Part shown: one piece after another, positions 1 through 7,460 of the stretch
Numbering within the stretch: position 1 is the stretch's first letter
How the letters are laid out: every line of letters starts with the position of its first letter
Origin: Planctomycetota bacterium
GTDB taxonomy: Bacteria > Planctomycetota > UBA1135 > GCA-002686595
DNA length: 55,266 bases
Assembly: GCA_030746555.1 (NCBI GenBank)
Contig: JASLMK010000036.1
Location: forward strand, 1 to 55,266
Direction: 5' to 3'
The notes under the pieces: generated by a model
The model's database searches: none
Seen by the model: only the letters and a program-made list of their open reading frames with translations
Told to the model about the DNA's origin: nothing
Position numbers and translations under genes: made by a program

Positions 1-84
1 GCTTTGCGGGTTCTGGCGACGCAGGCGACCCTGAACGGGTCGTCGAGGAAGCCAGGTTCCGTAAAGCGCCGCCAGGGGCCGAGA

Positions 85-101
85 GGCCGTCGAAGACGGC
101 C
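85..101. repeat. Perfect 7-bp inverted repeat with GAA loop
   Basis: Arms GGCCGTC and GACGGCC flank a GAA spacer in the non-coding first 200 bases. It lies upstream of the metalloprotease gene and just before the 25-nt repeat at 117-141. It could be a hairpin at the end of an element or in a leader transcript. I see no convincing gene in 1-141; the short open frames there match nothing I recognise. Confidence 0.4.
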
Positions 102-116
102 GGTTGCGAAGTCTGG

Positions 117-141
117 TGTGCGTGTTCATGAATAATCCGGG
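117..141 (+). repeat. 25-nt repeat, copy 1 (mobile-element end-like)
   Basis: The sequence beginning TGTGCGTGTTCATGAAT and ending ATCCGGG recurs at 49536-49560 in the same orientation with one mismatch (A/G at the eighteenth base). The second copy abuts a truncated transposase, so this is probably the terminus of an insertion element or of a MITE-like derivative. Here it sits directly upstream of the metalloprotease gene. Confidence 0.55.
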
Positions 142-201
142 TTGAACCCAAGGAAGAGGCCCAGAGCCCTCCCTCAAGCCCGAAAACAACCCGAGATCCC
201 A

Positions 202-2262
202 ATGAAATCGAGAATCACAGCTGCCGCCCTGCTGGCGGCCCTGTCCTTCCAAGCCCCCGCGGCCCAGGGTCCGGCCCAGACCCCTCAGTCCGTCATCACG
301 ATCGGCGGACGCTCCTATGCGACCTGGCAGTCGTACGTGCAGTCACCGTTCTTCAAGCAGAACGCGATGCACTGCATCACCCCCTCCCGCAACCCCACGA
401 TCAACCCCTCCTCGGGCTTCAACTTCTCGCCGTCCGACTGCGCCTACTATTCGACCAACCCCAATCCGATCTACGACCCGACGGTGGTCTACACGATCCA
501 GGTGGTCGTCCACGTCATCGAGCACACCAACGGGCAGGGCGCGATCTCCAACGCGATGATCCAGAGCCAGATCGACGTCCTCAACGAGGACTTCCGCGCC
601 CTCCCGGGCAGCAACGGTGCGCCGGGAACGGATGTGATGATTCAGTTCGAACTCGCCACCCAAGACCCCCAGGGAAACGCGACGAACGGGATCACCAATA
701 CGGTCAACAACCAGTGGTTCAACGACAACGGCAACTACTGGAACACGCTGGCCTGGGATACGAACCGCTACATGAACATCTACACGAACTCGTGTGGCGG
801 CTACCTCGGGTACGTGCCCGACCTGCCCCAGGGCGGGATCGTCGGGAACAACTCGGACCGGATCGTGATCTTGTGGTCGGCCTTCGGCCGCAACGCACCC
901 ATCGGTCCTCCCTACAACCTGGGCCGCACCGCGACGCACGAGGTCGGCCACTACCTCGGGCTGTGGCACACCTTCGACAACGGCTGCGGTAGCGCGAGCG
1001 CCTGCTACACCAGCGGTGATCTGATCTGCGACACGAACCGAGAGAACCAACCGACCTACGGCTGCCCGGGCAACAAGTCGGGTTGCGGCTCCCCGGATCC
1101 GATCCACAACTACATGGACTACTCGGACGACTCCTGTATGTGGGAGTTCAGCTTCGAGCAGACCAACCGCATGCGCTGCACCCTCGAGAACTACCGTCCC
1201 GACGTGTACGGGGGCAGCGGGCCGCCTCCTCCGCCCCCGCCTCCGGGTGACGTCGCCTCGATCAACATCGACGTCGGCGCCAACAACGTGTTCCCCGCTC
1301 CCTCCGACAGCTTCGGCGGCGCGGCGAGCCAATCTGGGACCTGGAACGCGGTCAGCGGCACGGCCAACAACGTCTCCCTCGACCAGGTCGACGGCACGCC
1401 CAGCGGCGCCGTGATCAGCGTCTCCGGCGGCAATGGCAACTTCGCCTCCAACAACCCCGGCACGACCGGCGACATCCAGCGTCTGATGGACGACATCCAG
1501 GACGCCGACACGTCCACCTGGACGATCTCCGGCCTGGGGAACGGGAGCTACGCCGTCTACGTGTATGCCTGGGCGCCCGACGATCCGACCAGCTTCCTCA
1601 CCGACGTCACGATCCTCGGCGGTTCCAGCGGCACCCAGTCCTGCGGCGGCGCGGCCTGGGGCGGCAGCTGGGTCCACGGCTCCCACTACGTGTCCGACGA
1701 GGTGAGCGTCACCAACGGCTCGATCACGGTCCAGATCGCGCCCGGCAGCTTCTCGTCGCCCTCGAGCGTCAACGGGTTTCAGATCGTCGAGCTCGGCGGC
1801 GGGAGCGTGGGGACGGCCTACTGCTTCGGTGTGAACGGCGCCTGCCCCTGCGGCAACGACGGCGCGGGCGACGAGGGCTGCGCGAACTCGACCGGCTCGG
1901 GGGCGACCCTGGCCGCCGGCGGCTCGACCAGCGCGGGAGCCGACGACCTCGCCTTCTTCGCCGGCGGGCTCCTCGCCAGCCAGCCTGCCCTCCTGTTCGC
2001 CGGGACGGCCTCCCTCAACGGCGGCAACGGCGTGTCCTTCGGTGACGGCCTGCGCTGCGCCGGCGGTACGGTCACTCGCTTGGGCGTCGAGGTCCCCGAT
2101 GCGTCCGGCCAGGCCATCTGGGGCCCCGGCCTGGGGAGCTCCGGCGGTTGGTCGAACGGCGATACCCGCTACTTCCAGACCTGGTACCGAAATCCCCAGG
2201 GCAGTCCGTGCGGATCGGGTTTCAACCTGACCCAGGGGCTCTCGGTGAGCTTCACTCCCTGA
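202..2262 (+). CDS. Secreted M43 (pappalysin/cytophagalysin-like) metalloprotease
   Basis: This is a secreted zinc endopeptidase of about 686 aa. I chose the ATG at 202 because it is followed by a clear signal peptide (MKSRITAAALLAALSF..AAQ). The frame is open back to a TTG at 142, but that leader is basic and unlikely. The catalytic motif HEVGHYLGLWH lies at about residues 246-256 (HExxHxxGxxH), followed by a Cys-rich region and a Met-turn (NYMDY), the M43B arrangement. A polyproline linker (about 339-348) leads to a beta-rich domain. The last 150 residues or so form a Cys-rich domain (CPCGNDG, FGDGLRC, RYFQTWYR, CGSGFN) also found in the proteins at 20553 and 55068. The gene stands alone and ends at a strong hairpin. 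The protease family is clear; the substrate is unknown. Confidence 0.9.
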   Translation: MKSRITAAALLAALSFQAPAAQGPAQTPQSVITIGGRSYATWQSYVQSPFFKQNAMHCITPSRNPTINPSSGFNFSPSDCAYYSTNPNPIYDPTVVYTIQVVVHVIEHTNGQGAISNAMIQSQIDVLNEDFRALPGSNGAPGTDVMIQFELATQDPQGNATNGITNTVNNQWFNDNGNYWNTLAWDTNRYMNIYTNSCGGYLGYVPDLPQGGIVGNNSDRIVILWSAFGRNAPIGPPYNLGRTATHEVGHYLGLWHTFDNGCGSASACYTSGDLICDTNRENQPTYGCPGNKSGCGSPDPIHNYMDYSDDSCMWEFSFEQTNRMRCTLENYRPDVYGGSGPPPPPPPPGDVASINIDVGANNVFPAPSDSFGGAASQSGTWNAVSGTANNVSLDQVDGTPSGAVISVSGGNGNFASNNPGTTGDIQRLMDDIQDADTSTWTISGLGNGSYAVYVYAWAPDDPTSFLTDVTILGGSSGTQSCGGAAWGGSWVHGSHYVSDEVSVTNGSITVQIAPGSFSSPSSVNGFQIVELGGGSVGTAYCFGVNGACPCGNDGAGDEGCANSTGSGATLAAGGSTSAGADDLAFFAGGLLASQPALLFAGTASLNGGNGVSFGDGLRCAGGTVTRLGVEVPDASGQAIWGPGLGSSGGWSNGDTRYFQTWYRNPQGSPCGSGFNLTQGLSVSFTP

Positions 2263-2283
2263 CTCGGGAGCGATGGTGCGAAC

Positions 2284-2315
2284 GGGGGGCGGGGCGCGCG
2301 AGCGCTCCGCCCCCC
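2284..2315 (+). terminator. Rho-independent-type terminator, GCGA tetraloop
   Basis: A 14-bp GC-rich stem (arms 2284-2297 and 2302-2315, one G.U wobble in RNA) is closed by GCGA, a stable GNRA tetraloop, and followed by TCTTC. It lies between the convergent metalloprotease and RNA methyltransferase genes and could serve both. The T-run is weak. Confidence 0.75.
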
Positions 2316-2349
2316 TCTTCGTGGATCCTCGCCCCCGGCACGGGCCGCT

Positions 2350-3120
2350 CTATTCGGCCTCGCCCCCCAAGCGACGGGCGCTTGGGCTGGGATCCAGGCC
2401 GAAGTCGGAAGGTCTCATCACGCTGCCCAACGAGCGCATCATCATGTGCCAGGCGCGCGCGTCGCTCGTCTCCAGGGGAGCCCGCGAGAAGACGCGATCG
2501 ACCGACTTGGCGATGACTCGCTTGGCTTCGGCACTGCGCGCGACGTGCTCGACGAAGGTGTGCTTGAGGTTCGCCTTGAGGAACTCGCGCTCCGCGCCGG
2601 TCAGGGGGTGTCCGCCGGGCTCCCGGCGGTGGACCCGCTCGCCGCCGTACAGGCCCTGCAGGACGATCCCGACGCAGATCGCAAGGTTCAGCGAGGTGTG
2701 CTCGGCGGCGGTGCGCAGGTGGAGGAGTCGCTGGCAGAGGGAAGCGTCGTCGACCGAGAGGCCCGACATTTCGCTCCCGAAGACCAAGGCCAGACGCTCG
2801 CGGTCATCGGCCGCCACGGCGCCCAACTGCTCGCGCACCTCGTTCCAGTTCTCCCTGATGCGATTGTCGCGCACGCGCGCCGTGAACCCGACCGTAACCG
2901 AGCAGTCCGCCAGGGCGTCGGTCAGCGTGTCGACGACCCGTACCTTCTCCGCGACGTCAGCGACGCCGTGGGACATCTGGGTGAACTCGGGGTGGAGCAG
3001 GAGAGCCGGCCGCTCCGGGTCGACCAACACCAGCTCGCATGGTCCGAAGTTCTCACACGTGCGCAGCACCATCCCTACATTGCGCGGCCCCGCGGGCCGG
3101 ACGAGGACCACGCGCCTCAC
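2350..3120 (-). CDS. SPOUT-family RNA 2'-O-methyltransferase (TrmH/TrmJ-like)
   Basis: This is a SAM-dependent knotted methyltransferase of 256 aa, probably acting on tRNA or rRNA. The N-terminal motif GPRNVGMVLRTCENFG, the central LVFGSEMSGLS and the later SLNLAICVGIVLQ correspond to SPOUT motifs 1-3, the last two forming the knot and SAM site. The C-terminal helical extension and overall length fit TrmJ (tRNA Cm/Um32), but TrmH group-1 enzymes are similar. The start is GTG at 3120, overlapping the TGA stop of the upstream sulfatase-like gene (GTGA). The frame is open further upstream, but that would run deep into the neighbour. The target nucleotide cannot be read from sequence. Confidence 0.8.
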   Translation of the reverse strand: MRRVVLVRPAGPRNVGMVLRTCENFGPCELVLVDPERPALLLHPEFTQMSHGVADVAEKVRVVDTLTDALADCSVTVGFTARVRDNRIRENWNEVREQLGAVAADDRERLALVFGSEMSGLSVDDASLCQRLLHLRTAAEHTSLNLAICVGIVLQGLYGGERVHRREPGGHPLTGAEREFLKANLKHTFVEHVARSAEAKRVIAKSVDRVFSRAPLETSDARAWHMMMRSLGSVMRPSDFGLDPSPSARRLGGEAE

Positions 3121-5387
3121 TCCGACCTCCCCAGGTAGCCGATGATCGCAGAGCCCCGCGCGTCCGGTGCGGCGGCGTGCATCGCCGGGGGCCGGGGGTC
3201 GAGGACCTCGATCCAAACGCCCGCACCCGTCTGCCCGCCGGTCGAGGAGCGGTCGTAGAGGCGCGGATCGTTCCAAGCCGTGGCCGTCAGGGCGAGACGC
3301 ACGTCGCCATCGCCGTACACCCGACCGAGATAACGCACCTCTCCCGGCCCGACGCGTCGGCCGTCGAGGTCGAGGGTCACGCACAGCCGCGAGTTGGGAG
3401 TCTTGCGCGGCCGCCCGATCGTGACCTCCAGGGGTGCCCGGCCGCTGAGCACAACGGCGTCGGGGCGCGTGGGATGAGCGGCGACACCAGCGCCGTCGGG
3501 GACGGCGAGGAGCTGCGCCAGGGGCGGGTCACAGGCGGGGACCATGTCCAGCACGGCACGCACGTCCAAGCCCGCGCCGGGGATCGACAGGAGCAGGCGT
3601 CCCCCGGTGCCGCGCTCGATCGAAGCCGCGTGCGGGCGAGCCCGTCCATCGGCGTGCTCCGGCCAGACCGGGGCGCGCTCGTCGGGCACCAGGGGCAGAT
3701 CCAACTCGAGAAGCGAGTGGCCGCCGACGAAGACTCGTGCGGGCTCGAGAGGGTCCGGGGCGGCTTGTAGGCGCAGCTCCAGGCTCTCGCCCCGTCGGGA
3801 CGCTCGCACGTGGGTCCACGACAGCGGCGCAGAACCTCGTGAAACCGGCAGGTCGAAGCTCGCGTTGGCGGCCGCGCGCGGGGCAGCGCCGCCCCGGTCG
3901 GGCCCGTCCCACGGGGCGAGGATCCGGTCCCCGAAGCTGCGCGCCCGCACTCCGACGGTCCCCGCGCCCTCCGTGCGGGCGCCGATGCGCAGGAGGCCTA
4001 GGGGCGGCTCACTCGCGAGCAACCGCTCGAGCGCCCGCGCCTCGGGCACCGAGACGAGCAGCTGGTCGGGTGTCCAGTAGCCGCCCTCCGCTCGGGGCGA
4101 CTGCGCCCCGCCCAGTCCCAGCTCCACGGCTCCGTCGACGCGCACGAGGCTCTCCCCGGCGATCGACGAGCACCACAGCCACTCCCGGCCCACAGCGACC
4201 CGTCGCGAGAACTCGGCGTCCTCCAAGAGGACGGCGTCGCGGGGGCTCCCGCGCCCGACGCTCTGCGCCCACAGGTCACGACCGTCCCGGTCGAAGACTC
4301 CGGTCAAGGTCGCGAAGACGTCCACGTCGCGGGTCGGGGAGCTGCCCACGACGCCCCAGTCGAGGTTGGTCGAGCGGAGCACGAGCGGCGACCGCAGGCG
4401 CGGTCGGGGATCACCGCGAGCGGGAAGCGAGCGCAGGGGTGCGGGGAGCGGCCCGGCCGCGCCGCCGGTGACGACCACGAACGCGTCGTCCCGCCGGCCG
4501 GAGCGATCGATCGCATCGATGACCCGCCGCAAGGCGTCGTCCATGATCGAGAGGCGGGTCGCATGCAGCGCCCGCACGAAGGCCGCACGCGCCGGGTCGC
4601 CTCGGCGGCGCAGGAGGGCCGTCTCCAGGGCCTCCAGGGCGCCCTGGGGGTCCGCGGCCAGGCGGTCGAGGGCCGCGGCGATCGCCTGCGACTCCCCCCG
4701 CCAGGGCTCCATCGCCCGGCGCAGGAACGGACGTGCCGCGTCGGCATCGGGGGACTCGCGGTCGCGCGCATCGGCGCAGTGCAAGAGGAGGAAGACCTGC
4801 TCCCCGGTGTGCAGGGCCTGCTCGAAGGGCGCGGAGATCGACGCGAGGGTCTCTCCGGCGCTGCGCGGCCAGCGCGGTGGATGGAGGAGCTCGGGGCTCT
4901 CGTAGACATCGAAGCCCTGGTCGAGCCCCGAGAGGGAGCCGTCGAGTTGGCCGACCGAAACCGCCGCCAGAGTGCGGTAGCCCGCGGCTCCAAAGAGCTC
5001 GGCCATGGTCGTGAGCTCCCCAGCGAGCGACTGCCGCCCGAGCGCGCGCACCGAGCCGACGCCGTGGCGGCGGGGTGAAAGCCCGGTCATCAGCGAAGCC
5101 ATGGCCGCGTTCGTCCCGCTCGACGACGGGCTGTGGGCCTGGAACGTGCGCCCGCCCTCCGACAGGGAGGCGAGGACCGGCGTGGCGCTGCGGAGAGGGC
5201 TGAGCAGGTCGACCTCCTCGGGGTCGATCCCGTCCCAGACGAGGAGCGCGACGACAGAGTGGCCGCGCCCGCAAGCGGTGCGCAGCTCGGCCGCACCCTG
5301 TCGCCGGTGGCAGCCCTTGAACAGGTAGGCAGCCCCCACCGCCAAGAGGGCCAGGGAGACGACGAGGGTCCGGCAGCCGCCGCCCAT
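3117..5387 (-). CDS. Sulfatase/phosphopentomutase-fold membrane-anchored protein
   Basis: The product is about 756 aa from ATG 5387; an in-frame GTG at 5393 is an alternative start. An N-terminal hydrophobic segment (about residues 8-23) suggests a signal anchor. The alkaline-phosphatase-superfamily layout is visible: VVALLVWDGID (metal Asp) near residue 52, TGLSPRRHGV near 101-110, and a later MAELFGAAGYRT segment. The usual nucleophile box (C/S-x-P-x-R, or T-x-P-S-H) is degenerate, reading GTNAAMASLMTG with Thr92 the only obvious candidate nucleophile. The C-terminal third looks beta-rich and unrelated to known enzymes. It starts 8-14 nt after the threonine dehydratase and overlaps the RNA methyltransferase start, so it belongs to one transcription unit. 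Enzymatic activity is uncertain. Confidence 0.6.
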   Translation of the reverse strand: MGGGCRTLVVSLALLAVGAAYLFKGCHRRQGAAELRTACGRGHSVVALLVWDGIDPEEVDLLSPLRSATPVLASLSEGGRTFQAHSPSSSGTNAAMASLMTGLSPRRHGVGSVRALGRQSLAGELTTMAELFGAAGYRTLAAVSVGQLDGSLSGLDQGFDVYESPELLHPPRWPRSAGETLASISAPFEQALHTGEQVFLLLHCADARDRESPDADAARPFLRRAMEPWRGESQAIAAALDRLAADPQGALEALETALLRRRGDPARAAFVRALHATRLSIMDDALRRVIDAIDRSGRRDDAFVVVTGGAAGPLPAPLRSLPARGDPRPRLRSPLVLRSTNLDWGVVGSSPTRDVDVFATLTGVFDRDGRDLWAQSVGRGSPRDAVLLEDAEFSRRVAVGREWLWCSSIAGESLVRVDGAVELGLGGAQSPRAEGGYWTPDQLLVSVPEARALERLLASEPPLGLLRIGARTEGAGTVGVRARSFGDRILAPWDGPDRGGAAPRAAANASFDLPVSRGSAPLSWTHVRASRRGESLELRLQAAPDPLEPARVFVGGHSLLELDLPLVPDERAPVWPEHADGRARPHAASIERGTGGRLLLSIPGAGLDVRAVLDMVPACDPPLAQLLAVPDGAGVAAHPTRPDAVVLSGRAPLEVTIGRPRKTPNSRLCVTLDLDGRRVGPGEVRYLGRVYGDGDVRLALTATAWNDPRLYDRSSTGGQTGAGVWIEVLDPRPPAMHAAAPDARGSAIIGYLGRSE

Positions 5388-5401
5388 GCGCACGGGTCGG
5401 C

Positions 5402-6409
5402 TCAAGCCCTCCCCCGCAGGGACTCGAGCTGGGCGGGGTCGGCGTTCCCGCCGGAGACGACCGCGGCGACGCGCAAGGGGTCGGCGGCGTCGCGGCCGTC
5501 GAGCAGCCCGGCCGGGAGCAAGCCCGCGAACACGAGGGCGGGCGCGGCCGCCCCCGCCGGCTCGGCCTTGATCCCCGCCGCGACCAGCAGGGCCTGGGCG
5601 CCGAAGACGTCCCCGTCGGCGACGAGGAGCACCTCGTCCACGGCCGCCAGACAGATGTCGATGTTGAGCTGGCCCGAGAACAGGGGGCACAGCCCCTGGA
5701 CCTCCGTCGTGGTCTCGTCGAGCACGACCGACGCCCCGGCCTCGAGCCCGCGGCTGAGGGACGGGGACCCGGCGGGCTCGGCTCCCAGGACGCAGACGTC
5801 CCTCCCCAGGGTGCGGCGCAGGCCCAGGGAGGTACCCGAGATCAGGCCGCCCCCTCCGACGGGAACGACGACGACCTCGACCTCGGGCCAGTCGGCGGCG
5901 ATCTCCAACCCGACGGTGCCGGCTCCCTGCACGGTACGGGCGGAGTCGTAGGGATGGACGAGGACGCGCCCCTCCGCCACGAGGCGGGCACAGCTCTCCT
6001 CTGCGGCCTCGCGCGTGGGCGTGAGCACGACCTCGGCGCCGCGCTCGCGGCAGGCGGCGATCTTGTTGGGGTAGGCGTCCTCTGGCATCACGACCACGGC
6101 CGGCACTCCGGCGCGCTGGGCGGCCCAGGCCAGGGCACCCGCGTGGTTCCCCGAGCTGCAGGCGACGACGCCGCGGCTCCGCTCGCCTTCATCCAGGCGA
6201 CTGATCTGGTTCCAGGCGCCACGCGCCTTGAACGAACCGGTGACCTGAAGATGCTCGAGCTTGAGCCGCAGCTCGACGCGTTCGTCCGACAGGTCGAAGG
6301 GCACCAGCGGCGTGCGCTCGACGACACCCTCGATGCGCTCCGCCGCCTCCTCCACGCGGATGTGGTCGAAGGCCTCCCACTCCCCCGTCGTCGTCTCCGC
6401 CGCGCCCAC
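5402..6409 (-). CDS. PLP-dependent threonine/serine dehydratase, catalytic domain only
   Basis: This is a fold-type II PLP enzyme of 335 aa that would deaminate threonine (to 2-oxobutanoate) or serine. Lys61 in GSFKARGAWNQ is the Schiff-base lysine, SSGNHAGALAWAA contacts the cofactor carboxylate and PVGGGGLISG binds the phosphate. There is no C-terminal ACT regulatory domain, so it resembles catabolic or short IlvA-type and serine racemase-like proteins rather than the long allosteric form. The start is GTG at 6409, with a TACTCT box 7 nt upstream, divergent from the dihydrouridine synthase gene. It is first in a minus-strand run with the sulfatase-like and RNA methyltransferase genes. Confidence 0.85.
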   Translation of the reverse strand: MGAAETTTGEWEAFDHIRVEEAAERIEGVVERTPLVPFDLSDERVELRLKLEHLQVTGSFKARGAWNQISRLDEGERSRGVVACSSGNHAGALAWAAQRAGVPAVVVMPEDAYPNKIAACRERGAEVVLTPTREAAEESCARLVAEGRVLVHPYDSARTVQGAGTVGLEIAADWPEVEVVVVPVGGGGLISGTSLGLRRTLGRDVCVLGAEPAGSPSLSRGLEAGASVVLDETTTEVQGLCPLFSGQLNIDICLAAVDEVLLVADGDVFGAQALLVAAGIKAEPAGAAAPALVFAGLLPAGLLDGRDAADPLRVAAVVSGGNADPAQLESLRGRA

Positions 6410-6416
6410 ATCGCAG

Positions 6417-6426
6417 AGAGTACCCT
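6417..6426. promoter_or_regulatory. Overlapping divergent -10 boxes
   Basis: The 24-bp gap between two divergent genes contains TACCCT (6421-6426, plus) 7 nt before the GTG at 6434, and TACTCT (6422-6417, minus) 7 nt before the GTG at 6409. Either would place the transcription start at or next to the start codon, giving leaderless mRNAs. No -35 element or Shine-Dalgarno sequence is evident on either side. This is inferred from position and resemblance to TATAAT. Confidence 0.45.
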
Positions 6427-6433
6427 CTGCTCC

Positions 6434-7414
6434 GTGGGTTCTCCTCTCTCCTCCCCCAGACCGTCGGCCTCCGCGGGCGCGACGCGCCTACCGTTCACGG
6501 CGCCCTGGCTCCTGGCACCCATGGAAGGTGTCACGGAGGCGTGCTTTCGAGACCTCCTGCTCGAGCGCAACGCCGCCGAGCACCTCGGAGGGACGTTCAC
6601 CGAGTTCGCCCGCGTCGTGGAGATCCCCCTCTCCCGCCGCGTGCTGCGCGCCCACCTCGGCCCGTCCTCGACCGCGAGGCCGGTCGGCCTGCAGCTCATG
6701 GGCGCGAACCTCGCCGCCCTGGCGGAGACGGCGAGGAGGGCGGAGGAGGTCGGAGCACCCCTGGTGGACGTGAACTTCGGCTGCCCGGCCAAGGGAGCCC
6801 TGCGCGGTTCGGCCGGTTCGGCGGTCCTCTCCGATCCGGCGCGGCTCGAGCGCATCCTGCGGGCCGTGGGCGGTGCCCTGGAGAGGGCCCCGCTGACGGC
6901 CAAGATCCGCGCCGGAGTCGACGACGACAGCCTCCTGTGTGAGCTGGCCCGGGCGGCGCAGGAGGGCGGCGCCGCCATGCTCACCGTCCACTGCCGCACG
7001 CGCCGGGAGGGCTACCGGCCCGAGGTGGACTGGAGCCGCATCGCGCGGGCCGTTGGGAGCGTCGACATCCCCGTCTGCGGGAATGGCGGCGTACGCGCCC
7101 ACGCTGATCTTCGGCGCATGCGAGAGGAGACGGGCTGCGCCCTGGTGATGGTCGGCCAGGCCGCCCTCGCCAACCCCTGGATCTTCAGCGGGGCCCGTGT
7201 GGACGCGACCGAGGCGGCGCGCTTCTTGACGGCCTACGCCGAGAGCCTCCGCGTGCGCTACGCCGCGCGGGAGAGCCGCATCGCGGGACGCCTCAAGCAG
7301 CTCCTGCGCTGCTGGGAGGCCGGCGACCTCACCGGCGGAGAGCCCGCGTCCTGGCTCGGCGAGCGCGACCCCGCCCGACTGCTCGAGCGGCTGCGCGCCC
7401 TCGCGAGGGAGTGA
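6434..7414 (+). CDS. dus: tRNA-dihydrouridine synthase
   Basis: This flavoprotein of 326 aa reduces uridines in the tRNA D-loop. The TIM-barrel family signatures are present: LLAPMEGVTEACFRDL near the N terminus, VGLQLMGANLAAL, VNFGCPAKGALRGSAGSAVL with the catalytic Cys, LTVHCRTRREGY, and IPVCGNGGVRAHADL followed by MVGQAALANPWIF for FMN phosphate. The start is taken as GTG 6434, right after the divergent -10 box. The frame is open further upstream but overlaps the threonine dehydratase. The exact target positions (DusA, B or C type) cannot be assigned. Confidence 0.88.
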   Translation: MGSPLSSPRPSASAGATRLPFTAPWLLAPMEGVTEACFRDLLLERNAAEHLGGTFTEFARVVEIPLSRRVLRAHLGPSSTARPVGLQLMGANLAALAETARRAEEVGAPLVDVNFGCPAKGALRGSAGSAVLSDPARLERILRAVGGALERAPLTAKIRAGVDDDSLLCELARAAQEGGAAMLTVHCRTRREGYRPEVDWSRIARAVGSVDIPVCGNGGVRAHADLRRMREETGCALVMVGQAALANPWIFSGARVDATEAARFLTAYAESLRVRYAARESRIAGRLKQLLRCWEAGDLTGGEPASWLGERDPARLLERLRALARE

Positions 7415-7417
7415 GCC

Positions 7418-7450
7418 TATACTTGCGCGCCCGCCGCCGGGCCGGCGGCG
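7418..7450 (+). promoter_or_regulatory. speA promoter (-10 TATACT) and leader hairpin
   Basis: TATACT at 7418-7423 is a good -10 hexamer, just after the dus stop. The predicted leader of about 30 nt contains a near-perfect inverted repeat CGCCGCCGG/G/CCGGCGGCG at 7432-7450, ending 10 nt before the ATG. The hairpin would cover the ribosome-loading site, so it may limit translation of the decarboxylase; this is inference from structure only. Confidence 0.45.
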
Positions 7451-7460
7451 AGAGCGAGCA

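Noticed and set aside
61..141. Possible 3' end of 23S rRNA (GCCGTCGAAGAC .. GGTGTG resembles the rRNA tail)
   Set aside because: Only scattered matches; a real 23S gene would be far more conserved and would continue leftward with recognisable helices. The segment is explained better by a small inverted repeat and the element-end repeat.
343..1686. Long minus-strand open frame of 447 codons across the metalloprotease
   Set aside because: It is a shadow of the GC-rich plus-strand gene (Val/Arg/Gly-rich, no motifs). The M43 reading frame has clear catalytic and signal sequences.
2446..3138. Plus-strand frames over the RNA methyltransferase
   Set aside because: No recognised motifs; the minus-strand frame carries all three SPOUT motifs.
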